Source: Aurantimonas endophytica (GTDB taxonomy: Bacteria; Pseudomonadota; Alphaproteobacteria; Rhizobiales; Rhizobiaceae). Taken from it: a stretch of DNA of 64,000 bases. Position numbers and translations under genes: made by a program. The notes under the pieces are model-generated. The model did no database searches and was not told the origin of the DNA. It saw only the letters and a list, made by a program, of their open reading frames with translations. Positions 8,902 to 17,182 of this stretch are shown piece after piece (the stretch's first letter is position 1; each line of letters opens with the position of its first letter). The DNA is taken from positions 930,001 to 994,000 of the forward strand of contig NZ_JACIEM010000001.1 of NCBI RefSeq assembly GCF_014196845.1, read 5' to 3'.

Positions 8902-9852
8902 TTACTGGATGAAGCTCGGGTCGGCCAGACCGTCGATTTCCGGCTTCTCGCGGATCACGCCGATGTCGAGCAGGAGGTCGGCGGCAGCATCCGAGAACTC
9001 GCGCCATTCGCCGGCGAAGAACGTTTTGTTGGCCTCCCGGTCCTGCCAGCGCAGGTGCGAGGCGGAGGCGGCGAACTGCTCGGCAGTCTGGTTCACGTCG
9101 GCGCCCATGATCTCGTAGGCCCGGGCCTGGTCGCTCTCGATCATCTCCAGCGCCTCGAAATAGCTCTCCGCGAGCGCCTTGGCCGCCTCGGGGTTTTCCT
9201 CGAGGAAGGCCGGCGTGCAGCCGACCGTGTCCATCACCGCCGGGTAGTCCAGCGTGGTGGCGAGGATCTTGCCGGAGTTGGGCGCGTCGCGCACCGTCGA
9301 CAGATACGGCTCGTAGCTCATCGCCGCGTCGTTCTGCCCGGCGACGAAAGCCTGCGCCGCCGGTCCCGGCTCCATATTGACCACCGAGACGTCGTCGAGC
9401 GACATGCCGTTCTCGTTGAGCATCCAGGCGAGCAGGAAATACGGCGAGGTGCCGGGCGTCGAGGCCGCGATCGTCTTGCCTTTCAGATCCGCGAAGCTCT
9501 CGATGTCGCCGCGCACGGCGATGCCGTCGGCGCCGTAGCTCTTGTCCATCTGGAAGATCTGCGTCGCCGCGACACCGTTGGCGTTCCAGGCGACCCAGGT
9601 CTCGACCGTCGTCGCCGCGCACTGGATGTCGCCCGACGCGATGGCAAGGTGACGGCTCGCCTGCGGGATCTTGGAGAGCGTGACGTCGAGGCCGTTCTTC
9701 TCGAAGATCCCGGCCTCCTTGGCGAGCGTCAGCGGCGCGAAACCGGTCCAGCCGGACAGGCCGATATTGACGCTCGTGGTCTGTGCATGAGTGCCGGTGA
9801 GCCCGGCGAGAACCATGCCTACCGCGCAGCCTGTCTTTGAAAGCAAACCCAT
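8902..9852 (-). CDS. ABC transporter substrate-binding protein, NitT/TauT type
   Basis: Periplasmic binding protein of 316 residues. An N-terminal signal peptide (MGLLSKTGCAVGMVLAGLTG, cleavage near THAQ) precedes VNIGLSGWTGFAPLTLAKEAGIF, the typical opening of the SsuA/TauA/ThiY-like fold. FADLKGKTIAASTPGTSPYF follows in the first lobe. It is the first gene of the three-gene importer operon. A HutC-type palindrome lies 15-30 bases upstream of the start codon, so import of histidine, urocanate or a similar imidazole compound is a reasonable inference. Family assignment is firm; substrate is not. Confidence 0.92.
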   Translation of the reverse strand: MGLLSKTGCAVGMVLAGLTGTHAQTTSVNIGLSGWTGFAPLTLAKEAGIFEKNGLDVTLSKIPQASRHLAIASGDIQCAATTVETWVAWNANGVAATQIFQMDKSYGADGIAVRGDIESFADLKGKTIAASTPGTSPYFLLAWMLNENGMSLDDVSVVNMEPGPAAQAFVAGQNDAAMSYEPYLSTVRDAPNSGKILATTLDYPAVMDTVGCTPAFLEENPEAAKALAESYFEALEMIESDQARAYEIMGADVNQTAEQFAASASHLRWQDREANKTFFAGEWREFSDAAADLLLDIGVIREKPEIDGLADPSFIQ

Positions 9853-9866
9853 TTCGTCTCCCCTCC

Positions 9867-9882
9867 ATTTGTCTACACAAAT
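9867..9882. promoter_or_regulatory. HutC-type operator upstream of ABC importer operon
   Basis: ATTTGTCTACACAAAT is a perfect inverted repeat (ATTTGT, CTAC, ACAAAT). Its centre GTCTACAC matches GT-N-TA-N-AC, as does the site between hutI and hutF. It is immediately upstream of the substrate-binding protein start and so could block transcription or translation initiation of the importer operon. Confidence 0.65.
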
Positions 9883-10038
9883 ACAGACTGACGGAAGGCC
9901 GGTAGGCGGTCAAGCCGGTCGGCGGCGCTGCCCTGCGGATTGAATCGGCACCGAAAGAACGAATGATGTGCAGCCTGCACAACGGCGCGGCAGCGTGGCT
10001 TGTCGCGTGGTGGCGCCGGTCGACCGGCAGTCCGATCG

Positions 10039-10075
10039 CGGCCGGCGCGGCCCGCTTCGGAGCACGCGCCGGCCG
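10039..10075. terminator. GC-rich stem-loop downstream of attachment-protein gene
   Basis: An 11-bp stem (CGGCCGGCGCG pairing with CGCGCCGGCCG) with a 15-base loop lies just past the stop of the minus-strand gene at 10104. There is no T-run, so termination is only suggested by position. Confidence 0.35.
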
Positions 10076-10103
10076 GGGAGTCTATCGGCGGAAGCCGGCC
10101 CGA

Positions 10104-10508
10104 TCAGGCCTTCTGAACCGCCTGGGCGATGTCGTCGACCGAATGGCCGGTCAGGTCCTTGGCGAGGTCGCCGACGATCTTGCCCTTGAGGTTCGCGTGG
10201 TAGTGCTTGCGCATCTCGCCGAGCGTGCGCGGGTCGGCGATGATGAAGACATGCTCGAGCTTGTTCTTGAGCGCCATCTGGTTGAGATGCTCGGCACTTG
10301 CGGCGGCGAAGGCGTCTTCGTCGCCGCGATGCGCGTCCGGATTGGCCGACGAGCTCTGATGCCGGGCGCCCGACCCGGCATTGCTGGCGTCGATCGTCGG
10401 GTCCGCCATCGGTGCGAGGTCGAGCTGCGTCTCGGTCCCCTTGTTGTGGAAGAGCTTGAGGTTCTTTCCGTCCACGACGGCTACGATCGTTCCGTTGGCA
10501 AGGATCAT
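10104..10508 (-). CDS. Host-attachment-like protein (baeRF/AtsE-type family)
   Basis: 134-residue cytoplasmic protein starting MILANGTIVAVVDGKNLKLFHNKG, with AGGAG eight bases upstream. It contains FIIADPRTLGEMRKHYH near the C-terminus and ends in DIAQAVQKA. This pattern matches the small family annotated as required for attachment to host cells (Host_attach), common in Rhizobiales and related to archaeal peptide-release-factor-like folds. Its molecular function is not established. An upstream in-frame ATG at 10619 adds 37 residues without family resemblance and is not preferred. It stands alone between the ABC operon and the cco genes. Confidence 0.75.
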   Translation of the reverse strand: MILANGTIVAVVDGKNLKLFHNKGTETQLDLAPMADPTIDASNAGSGARHQSSSANPDAHRGDEDAFAAASAEHLNQMALKNKLEHVFIIADPRTLGEMRKHYHANLKGKIVGDLAKDLTGHSVDDIAQAVQKA

Positions 10509-10684
10509 CGATAAAACTCCTGAATTGCCGGTCGGCACGATAAGGCCGGACCGGGGTGCGGCGAATGCCGCCACTGCGAGACGTTTCGCGGCGGGGTGCG
10601 TTCCCTCCGCGCATTCCAAGCGTGAGATTGATCAGGCCCTGACGAGGCGGCTCCGCCTCTGCGAACGGCGGGACCACCCTGCGG

Positions 10685-10834
10685 TCATGGCAATGGCCGA
10701 TCATCCTCCAGCACCCGCTCGGCCGAGCCGTCGAGATCGTCGAACTGGCCGCTGTTGAGGCTCCAGAGGAAGGCCAACAGACCGAGGGCTCCAAGCCCCA
10801 GCGCTACCGGGATCAACACGATGAGAAGGTTCAT
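10685..10834 (-). CDS. ccoS: cbb3 oxidase maturation protein CcoS/FixS
   Basis: A 49-residue gene overlapping the ccoI stop by four bases (ATGA). It begins MNLLIVLIPVALGLGALGLL and continues AFLWSLNSGQFDDLDGSAER, the typical CcoS pattern: one N-terminal membrane helix followed by the conserved SGQFDDLDGPAxR-like segment. CcoS is needed for cofactor insertion into the CcoN subunit. It is the last gene of ccoGHIS. Confidence 0.93.
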   Translation of the reverse strand: MNLLIVLIPVALGLGALGLLAFLWSLNSGQFDDLDGSAERVLEDDRPLP

Positions 10835-13170
10835 GCCGCCTGCTCCTGCAAGGGCTGCGGCGACGCCACCGACCCGCTGGCCGCCGGCGTCTCCGGAAGC
10901 TGCTGCGGGGCCTGCCGGCCCGACAGCCGCCGCTCGCTACCGCCCCGGGTCAGCCGGAGACTGTTGCCGATCACGATGACCGAAGAGGAAGACATCGCGA
11001 CCGCGGCGACGAGCGGGGTGACGTATCCCGCCACCGCCAGCGGCACGGCGAAGCAATTGTAGAGGATCGCCAGGCCGAAATTCTGCCGCACCAGGTCCTT
11101 CGCCCGCAGCGCGATGCGGTGCGCGAAGGGCACCGCCATCAGGCTGTCGCGCGTGAACACGAAATCCGCCGCCTGCCGCCCCGCGTCGCAGGCGGAGGCC
11201 GGCGCCATGGAGACGTCCCCGGCGGCAAGGCTCGGCGCATCGTTGAGCCCGTCGCCGACCATCAGCACGCGGTGGCCCTCGGCCTGCAGCGCATGGATGC
11301 GGCCGATCTTCATCGCCGGCGTCTGGGACGAGGCGAAGCGGTCGATCCCCAGTCCCTGCGCCAGACGGTCGACCGGGCCGGCGGCATCCCCGGAGAGAAG
11401 CTCGACGCCGAGACGCGCTCTCGCCAGCGCCCCGATCGCCGCCGCCGTGTCCGGACGCAGCGTCTCGGCGAGCACGAAACCGCCGCACGCGCCGCCTTCG
11501 ACGGCAAAGGCCGGCCCATCGCCTGGCAGTGCCCCGCCGGGCGACGCGATTTCCGCAGCCCAATCGCCGCGTCCCAGCCGTACGAGGCGCCCGTCGTCGC
11601 TGCGACCCTCGATCCCGCATCCCGCGACTTCCTGAATATCGACGAGCGGCAGGGTCGGCCCCGCCCCCAGCCAGGCCCGAACGGCTCGCGAGGCCGGATG
11701 GGTGGAGTGGCCGGCAAGCGCCCTTGCCCAGGCGGCCGGAGCGCCCTCGCCGATATCGGCGCGGACGACGCGCGGGGTGCCGGTCGTCAGCGTGCCGGTC
11801 TTGTCCAGCACCACCTGGTCGATCTCGGCGAGCCGCTCCAGCGCCGAGCCGTCCTTCATCAGGATGCCCGCCTCGAACAGGCGTGACGCGCCGATCACGT
11901 GGACCACCGGCACCGCGAGGCCGAGCGCGCAGGGACAGGTGATGATCAGGACGGCGATGGCGATGTAGAGCGCGTGATACCAGTCGCCGCCCGTGGCGAC
12001 GAGCCAGCCCAGGAAGCTGGCGGCAGCGAGGATGTGCACGGCCGGAGAATAGATCCGTGCCATCCGGTCGGCGATTCGGACGTAATGGCCGCGCCCGACC
12101 TCCGCCGCCTCCATCATCCGCACGATCTCGGCGAGGAAGGAGTCCTTGGCCGCCTTCAGCGCCAGCATGTCGAGCGAGCCGGTGAGATTCAGCGTCCCGG
12201 CCTCGATCCGGTCGCCGACGGCGGCGGCGGCGGGCTCGCTCTCGCCGGTCACCAGCGAGCGGTCGAGCGCGCTCGACCCGCGCAGGATCTCGGCGTCCAC
12301 CGGCACCCGCTCGCCGGCCGCCACCCGCAGGATCATCCCGGGGCGGACCTCGTCCAGCGGCACGTAACGCAGCGCGTCGCCTTCGACGACGGTCGCGCCC
12401 TTGGCCGCCAGCCGGGCGAGACCCGTCACCGCGCTGCGGGCACGCTCGCGCATGCGCTGGTCGAGGAAGCGACCGATCAGCAGGAAGAACAAGAGCGTCA
12501 CAGCCGCGTCGAAATAGGCCTCTTCGCCGCCGGTCAGGCTCTCGGCAAGGCTCATGGCGAGGGCGAGCAGGACGCCGAGCGAGATCGGCACGTCCATGTT
12601 CATTCGCCCGCCGCGCAGCGCCGCGAAAGCCGAGCGGAAGAAGACCTGGCCGGAATAGGCGATGGTCGGCACGGCGATCAGCGCCGAGACGAGGTGGAAG
12701 AGATCGCGGGTCGCCGCATCGGCACCCGACCAGACGGATACCGACAGAAGCATGATGTTGGCGGCGGCGAATCCGGCGACCGCCAGCGCCTTGAGCAGCT
12801 GCGCCGATTCCCGTTGCTGCCCGAGCACGTCGAGATCGCCGAGGTCGATCGACGTCGCCCGATAGCCGATGCGCTCCAGCGTCTCCGGCACGATCAGCGC
12901 CGGGCGGTCCGCCTCGTCGAGAACGACGGTCACCCGCCGCATCGTCAGGTTCACCCGCGCGCTGACGACGCCCTCGAGGCTCGCCAGGGCCGTCTCGATG
13001 GTCGAGATGCATCGCCCGCAGGAAATATCCGGAACGGCGAAAACGTACTGAACCGTCCCGTCGTCCTGAAGGCGGCCGGCATGCGCCAGCTCCTCCGCCT
13101 TGAGGAGCCGCGCCGGATCACCTGTCTCGCCGGCGACAACGGCCGCCAGTCCGCCGCCGCAACAGCTCAT
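10831..13170 (-). CDS. ccoI: Copper-transporting P-type ATPase CcoI/FixI
   Basis: Inner-membrane P1B-type ATPase that exports copper for assembly of the cbb3 oxidase CuB centre. 779 residues. The N-terminal heavy-metal domain carries ISCGRCISTIE (Cys51 and Cys54), with an MSCCGGG start. Membrane helices follow, then LVTGESEP (actuator), CPCALGLAVP (intramembrane metal site), DKTGTLTTGTP (phosphorylated Asp), STHPAS (nucleotide-binding HP) and GDGLNDAPSLAAGD (hinge). It overlaps ccoH upstream and ccoS downstream by four bases each. The poorly conserved tail after RLTRGG is normal. Confidence 0.96.
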   Translation of the reverse strand: MSCCGGGLAAVVAGETGDPARLLKAEELAHAGRLQDDGTVQYVFAVPDISCGRCISTIETALASLEGVVSARVNLTMRRVTVVLDEADRPALIVPETLERIGYRATSIDLGDLDVLGQQRESAQLLKALAVAGFAAANIMLLSVSVWSGADAATRDLFHLVSALIAVPTIAYSGQVFFRSAFAALRGGRMNMDVPISLGVLLALAMSLAESLTGGEEAYFDAAVTLLFFLLIGRFLDQRMRERARSAVTGLARLAAKGATVVEGDALRYVPLDEVRPGMILRVAAGERVPVDAEILRGSSALDRSLVTGESEPAAAAVGDRIEAGTLNLTGSLDMLALKAAKDSFLAEIVRMMEAAEVGRGHYVRIADRMARIYSPAVHILAAASFLGWLVATGGDWYHALYIAIAVLIITCPCALGLAVPVVHVIGASRLFEAGILMKDGSALERLAEIDQVVLDKTGTLTTGTPRVVRADIGEGAPAAWARALAGHSTHPASRAVRAWLGAGPTLPLVDIQEVAGCGIEGRSDDGRLVRLGRGDWAAEIASPGGALPGDGPAFAVEGGACGGFVLAETLRPDTAAAIGALARARLGVELLSGDAAGPVDRLAQGLGIDRFASSQTPAMKIGRIHALQAEGHRVLMVGDGLNDAPSLAAGDVSMAPASACDAGRQAADFVFTRDSLMAVPFAHRIALRAKDLVRQNFGLAILYNCFAVPLAVAGYVTPLVAAVAMSSSSVIVIGNSLRLTRGGSERRLSGRQAPQQLPETPAASGSVASPQPLQEQAA

Positions 13171-13658
13171 CGAGCCGCCTCCACGTGGAAGCGGATCCGC
13201 TTCTCCCAGCTCTCCGCCCCGGGGGTCTCGACGATCACGTCGGCCTCCCAGAGCCCCGGCGCCAGATCGGTTTCGCCGCCGTAGCCGCCTTCCCGCAGCG
13301 GCTGCAGTGTCAGGGTCCTGTCCTGCTGCGCGGAGGCCGGCCGGCCGATCGCAGCCGTCACTTTGCTCCCTTGCACGGGCTGGCCCTCACGGTCGACGAG
13401 AGCGACGACGAAACGTCCATCTTCGTAGCCCGTATCGACCGACCAGCCTCGCGCCGCCTGGCGCTCGCGGGTTTCTGTCACGGTGTTGAAGCGTTGGCTC
13501 TCGACGTAGGAATTGCCGACGACGAGGCCGCTCCAGGTCGAGGTCGCGAGGAACGCCATGGTGAAATTGACGGCGATGATCGTGCCGAAGAACAGCACCA
13601 TGACCGCAGCCATATGCCGGCCGGTGAACTGGCTCGTGCCCAATAGACGTTCGATCAT
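13167..13658 (-). CDS. ccoH: cbb3 oxidase assembly protein CcoH/FixH
   Basis: 163-residue membrane protein that accompanies CcoI during oxidase maturation. It has one N-terminal transmembrane helix (about 16-38, MAAVMVLFFGTIIAVNFTMA), then NSYVESQRFNTVTETRERQAARGW, the usual FixH motif region. A periplasmic beta-rich domain ends in GLWEADVIVETPGAESWEKRIRFHV. It follows ccoG after a single base and overlaps ccoI. Confidence 0.94.
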   Translation of the reverse strand: MIERLLGTSQFTGRHMAAVMVLFFGTIIAVNFTMAFLATSTWSGLVVGNSYVESQRFNTVTETRERQAARGWSVDTGYEDGRFVVALVDREGQPVQGSKVTAAIGRPASAQQDRTLTLQPLREGGYGGETDLAPGLWEADVIVETPGAESWEKRIRFHVEAAR

Positions 13659-13659
13659 G

Positions 13660-15249
13660 TCAACGCTCCGGATTGTCGAAGATGGCGGTGTAGCTGTCGG
13701 ATTCGGACGAGGCCGGGTCTTCCACGACGAAGCGGAACTCGGTGGAGCCCGGCTGCACCGCCTCCGGCCTCTGCGCCACGAAAACCCGCAGCGTGCGCAA
13801 GCGGTCGGGCTCGACGGGGACAGCGAACTCGGTTCCCGCCGGCTGGTCGATGTCGCTGACCTGCATCGCGGCGTTCGGCAGGCCTTCGAGCCGCAGCGTG
13901 ATGGTCCGCGGCTCGGCGATCATGTTGAGCAGTTTGACGGTGTAGCCGTTGCGGATCGAGCCATCGCTGAGCGTTACCGCCACCGGGTTGCGGTCGTGCT
14001 GGACGGTCACCTCCAGCCGGTCTCGTGCCAGCAGCGCCGTCAACAGGACGATCCCGATTGCTGCCCAGACGGCGGTGTAGACCAACGTGCGGGTCCGAAG
14101 CAGCACCCGCCAATCGAAATGCTTGAGGCTGGCCGTGAAGCTACCGTCCGGGCCACGCACGCGGGCGGGATCGATCGCGCCCGTCGCCGGGTCGGTGGCG
14201 ATCGCCATGTTGGCGTCGTAGTCGCGCAGCGTCGCGTAGGATATCAGGCCCCGCTCGCGCCCCAGCTTGTCCATCACGCCATCGCAGGCATCGATGCAGA
14301 GGGCGCAGGTGATGCAGGCGAGCTGCTGTCCCTCGCGGATGTCGATCCCCGTCGGGCAGACGGCGACGCAGGCGTTGCAGTCGACGCAGTCGCCGGCAGG
14401 AATGCCGGCGGCCGCCGCCTTCTTCGCGCCGTGAGTGCGCGGCTCGCCCCGCCAGTCGTTGTAGGTGACGACGAGCGAATCCTCGTCGAGCATCGCAGCC
14501 TGGATGCGCGGCCAGGGACACATGTAGATGCAGACCTGTTCGCGCATCAGCCCGCCGAGCACATAGGTCGTGGCGGTGAGGATCCCGACGGTCGCATAGG
14601 CGACGAAGGGCGCCGAGCCGGTCAGGAAGTCGCGCAGCAGCGTCGGCGCATCGGCGAAATAGAAGATCCAGGCGCCGCCGGTCGCCACGGCGATGACCAG
14701 CCAGGTCGCGTGCTTGAGAACGCGCTTGCGGACCTTGTCGAAGCTGAGCGGCGCCTTGTCCAGACGGATCCGGGCGTTGCGGTCGCCTTCGAAGAACCGT
14801 TCGACGACGAGGAAGAGGTCCGTCCAGACCGTCTGCGGGCAGGTATAGCCGCACCATGCCCGACCGGCGACCGAGGTGACCAGGAACAGCCCGACCCCGG
14901 CCATCACCAGGAGCCCCGCGACGAAGAAGAATTCCTGCGGCCAGATCTCGATGAAGAAGAAGTAGAAGCGGCGGTTGGCGATGTCGATCAGCACCGCCTG
15001 GTCCGGGGCGTATTGACCGCGATCCCAGCGCAGCCATGGCGTGACGTAGTAGACCGCGAGGGTCACCGCCATGATGATCCATTTCAGCCGGCGGAACCGA
15101 CCCTCGGCGCGCTTCGGATGGATCTTCTGGCGGGGAGCGTAGAGCGGCTGACTCTGTTGTCGGGCCGCCGTGTTGACGGCTTGGACGTCGATCTTGTCGA
15201 TGTCGGGCTGGTGCAGCATGGGATTGTCGAGACCTCGTCTCAGCCGCAT
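13660..15249 (-). CDS. ccoG: Cytochrome c oxidase accessory protein CcoG/FixG (polyferredoxin)
   Basis: Membrane-bound iron-sulfur protein involved in copper reduction during cbb3 maturation. 529 residues with several helices (about 53-70, 98-125, 190-215, 405-425). Cysteine motifs: WCGYTCPQTVW, CIYMCPWPRIQ, and two 4Fe-4S clusters in CVDCNACVAVCPTGID and CITCALCIDACD. The C-terminal ~110 residues form the periplasmic FixG Ig-like domain. An ATG at 15219 (MLHQPDID) is an alternative start. An Fnr/FixK box is centred ~52 bases upstream of the first ATG, heading ccoGHIS. Confidence 0.95.
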   Translation of the reverse strand: MRLRRGLDNPMLHQPDIDKIDVQAVNTAARQQSQPLYAPRQKIHPKRAEGRFRRLKWIIMAVTLAVYYVTPWLRWDRGQYAPDQAVLIDIANRRFYFFFIEIWPQEFFFVAGLLVMAGVGLFLVTSVAGRAWCGYTCPQTVWTDLFLVVERFFEGDRNARIRLDKAPLSFDKVRKRVLKHATWLVIAVATGGAWIFYFADAPTLLRDFLTGSAPFVAYATVGILTATTYVLGGLMREQVCIYMCPWPRIQAAMLDEDSLVVTYNDWRGEPRTHGAKKAAAAGIPAGDCVDCNACVAVCPTGIDIREGQQLACITCALCIDACDGVMDKLGRERGLISYATLRDYDANMAIATDPATGAIDPARVRGPDGSFTASLKHFDWRVLLRTRTLVYTAVWAAIGIVLLTALLARDRLEVTVQHDRNPVAVTLSDGSIRNGYTVKLLNMIAEPRTITLRLEGLPNAAMQVSDIDQPAGTEFAVPVEPDRLRTLRVFVAQRPEAVQPGSTEFRFVVEDPASSESDSYTAIFDNPER

Positions 15250-15294
15250 AGCGGCCGGTATCGTCCCGCATAAGGAAGTGGCCGCAAGGCCACC

Positions 15295-15308
15295 TTGATC
15301 TGTGTCAA
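15295..15308. promoter_or_regulatory. Fnr/FixK box before ccoGHIS
   Basis: TTGATCTGTGTCAA matches the TTGAT-N4-ATCAA anaerobox with one substitution in the right arm. It lies in the 125-base gap between ccoP and ccoG, suggesting microaerobic activation of ccoGHIS by FnrL or FixK. Confidence 0.8.
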
Positions 15309-15374
15309 GCCGGCGGAGAACGGAGCGCTGGCGGCCTTACCCGCGAATGCTCGCGGCGCCGCCGGCTGGTCCGC

Positions 15375-16262
15375 CTACTCGGCGGCGACCTGTTCACCGC
15401 CGCCGAGGCTGTGCACGTAGACGGCGAGTTCCTTCACCGTCCCCTCGCCCAGCCGGTCTTCCCAGCCCGGCATGACGCCGTGTCGCGGCGCGACCACCTG
15501 GGCGGAGATTTCCGCGTGACTGCCACCATAGAGCCAGATCGCGTCGTTGAGCCGCGGAGCACCAACCTCGCGCATTCCCTCGCCGGCCTCGCCGTGGCAG
15601 GCGGCGCAGTTCTCGACATAGAGCGGCGCGCCGCGCTCGACCCCTGCGGCATCCGCCTCCTGGCCCGAAAGCTGGCGGACATACCAGGCGACGTCGGCGA
15701 TCTGGGTGCGGTCGAGGATCCCGTCACGGCCGAAGGCCGGCATCTCCGAATAGCGCGTCTCGTCGTCGGCGCCGTAGCGGATGCCGTGCTGGATCGACAG
15801 ATAGATGTCGTCCACCGTGCCGCCCCAGATCCAGGCATCGTCGTTGAGGTTCGGATAGCCCGGCCCGCCCTGGGCACCCGAGCCATGGCACTGGACGCAA
15901 TTGACCTTGAAGGCGGCGCGCCCGGCTGCGACGGCGTACTGGCGAAGCTCCGGGCTCGCAGCGATCTTGGAGACCTCGGTGGTCTGGATGGCCGTCTCGC
16001 GGTCGACATTCAGCATGTCCGCGGCGGAAATCTCGGTCCGCAGATCGGCGCGGCTCGACCAGCCGAGCAGGCCCGTCGTCGCGCCGTTGACCAGCGGCCA
16101 GGCGGGATAGAGCACGGTGTAGACGGCGGCGAAGGCGATCGTCGCGTAGAACGTCCACAGCCACCAGCGCGGCATGGGCGTGTCCAGTTCGCGAATGCCG
16201 TCCCACACGTGGCCGGTCGTCTCGACACCGGTTACGGCGTCGACTTCTTTCTCGTCGGCCAT
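15375..16262 (-). CDS. ccoP: cbb3 oxidase dihaem cytochrome c subunit CcoP/FixP
   Basis: Membrane-anchored electron-entry subunit of cbb3 oxidase, 295 residues. The start MADEKEVDAVTGVETTGHVWDGI is typical of CcoP, followed by RWWLWTFYATIAFAAVYTVLYP (membrane helix). Two haem c sites are present, CVQCH and CAACH, each with a distal Met region (EMPAFG, GVMPGW). In-frame codons upstream to 16388 lie inside ccoQ and are rejected. One base separates it from ccoQ. Confidence 0.97.
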   Translation of the reverse strand: MADEKEVDAVTGVETTGHVWDGIRELDTPMPRWWLWTFYATIAFAAVYTVLYPAWPLVNGATTGLLGWSSRADLRTEISAADMLNVDRETAIQTTEVSKIAASPELRQYAVAAGRAAFKVNCVQCHGSGAQGGPGYPNLNDDAWIWGGTVDDIYLSIQHGIRYGADDETRYSEMPAFGRDGILDRTQIADVAWYVRQLSGQEADAAGVERGAPLYVENCAACHGEAGEGMREVGAPRLNDAIWLYGGSHAEISAQVVAPRHGVMPGWEDRLGEGTVKELAVYVHSLGGGEQVAAE

Positions 16263-16263
16263 C

Positions 16264-16413
16264 TCAATCCTCCTTGAACGGAATATTCGCGGCATCGTCG
16301 GCGCTCTTGCGCCCGCCGGGCCGCAGCACCCAGAGGACGACGCCGACGAAGAACAGGGCCATGGCCAGCAAGGCCCAGCTGTCGGCAAAACTGCGCATGG
16401 TCTGGTAATCCAT
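16264..16413 (-). CDS. ccoQ: cbb3 oxidase subunit CcoQ/FixQ
   Basis: 49-residue single-helix protein beginning MDYQTMRSFADSWALLAMAL and ending ADDAANIPFKED, the standard CcoQ layout: helix around 12-30, then the conserved DAANIPF(K/R) tail. It stabilises the CcoP-CcoNO complex. It lies between ccoO and ccoP in the usual order. Confidence 0.95.
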   Translation of the reverse strand: MDYQTMRSFADSWALLAMALFFVGVVLWVLRPGGRKSADDAANIPFKED

Positions 16414-16423
16414 TCCGGCGCTC

Positions 16424-17170
16424 CTAGCGGTCGTTCTGTTCGGGCTCGTAGACCGAGAAGTCGACGAGCGTTCCAAGCATCTGCAGGTAGGCGACCAGCG
16501 CATCCATCTCGCTCAGATGCCGGGCATCGCCGTCGAAATTGCTGACCACCGCCTTCGGGTAGCGCTCGAGCAGACCCGACGTGTCGGCGTCGGGATCGGC
16601 CTGCGCTCTGAGGTCGGCGCTGGCGCTCTCGATCATCTCGTCGGTATAGGGCACGCCCACGCCGCGATTGGCGACGAGGTGACCCGCCGGATCAGCCATG
16701 TCGAGATCGCGGCTGAGGAAGGCATAGGTCGGCATGATCGATTCCGGCACGACGGAGCGGGGATCGATCAGATGCTGTACGTGCCACTCGTCGGAGTAGC
16801 GGCCGCCGACGCGCGCGAGGTCCGGCCCCGTCCTCTTCGAGCCCCACTGGAACGGATGATCGTACATCGACTCCGCGGCGAGGCTGTAATGGCCGTAGCG
16901 CTCGACCTCGTCGCGGAACGGCCGGATCATCTGGCTGTGGCAGACGTAGCAGCCTTCCCGGATGTAGATGTTCCGACCGGCCAGCTCGAGTGGCGAGTAG
17001 GGCCGCATCCCCTCCACCTTCTCGATCGTGTTCTCGAGATAGAAGAGCGGCGCGATCTCCACGATGCCGCCGACCGAGACGACGAGCAGCGATCCGACGA
17101 GCAGCAGCGTGGCGTTGCGTTCGATCTTGCCGTGATGCTTGAGCAGGGACTTCTTCTGTGTGGGTGCCAT
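16424..17170 (-). CDS. ccoO: cbb3 oxidase monohaem cytochrome c subunit CcoO/FixO
   Basis: 248-residue subunit that passes electrons from CcoP to CcoN. An N-terminal membrane helix (about 19-45, [22 protein letters not shown]) is followed by [20 protein letters not shown] with the haem c site [27 protein letters not shown] and SIMPTYAFL (axial Met region) follow. Twelve bases separate it from ccoN. Confidence 0.97.
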   Translation of the reverse strand: MAPTQKKSLLKHHGKIERNATLLLVGSLLVVSVGGIVEIAPLFYLENTIEKVEGMRPYSPLELAGRNIYIREGCYVCHSQMIRPFRDEVERYGHYSLAAESMYDHPFQWGSKRTGPDLARVGGRYSDEWHVQHLIDPRSVVPESIMPTYAFLSRDLDMADPAGHLVANRGVGVPYTDEMIESASADLRAQADPDADTSGLLERYPKAVVSNFDGDARHLSEMDALVAYLQMLGTLVDFSVYEPEQNDR

Positions 17171-17182
17171 GGCTGCTGATCC

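Noticed and set aside
13513-15273. 586-codon open frame on the plus strand
   Set aside because: Antisense shadow of ccoG and ccoH; no family resemblance or ribosome-binding site.
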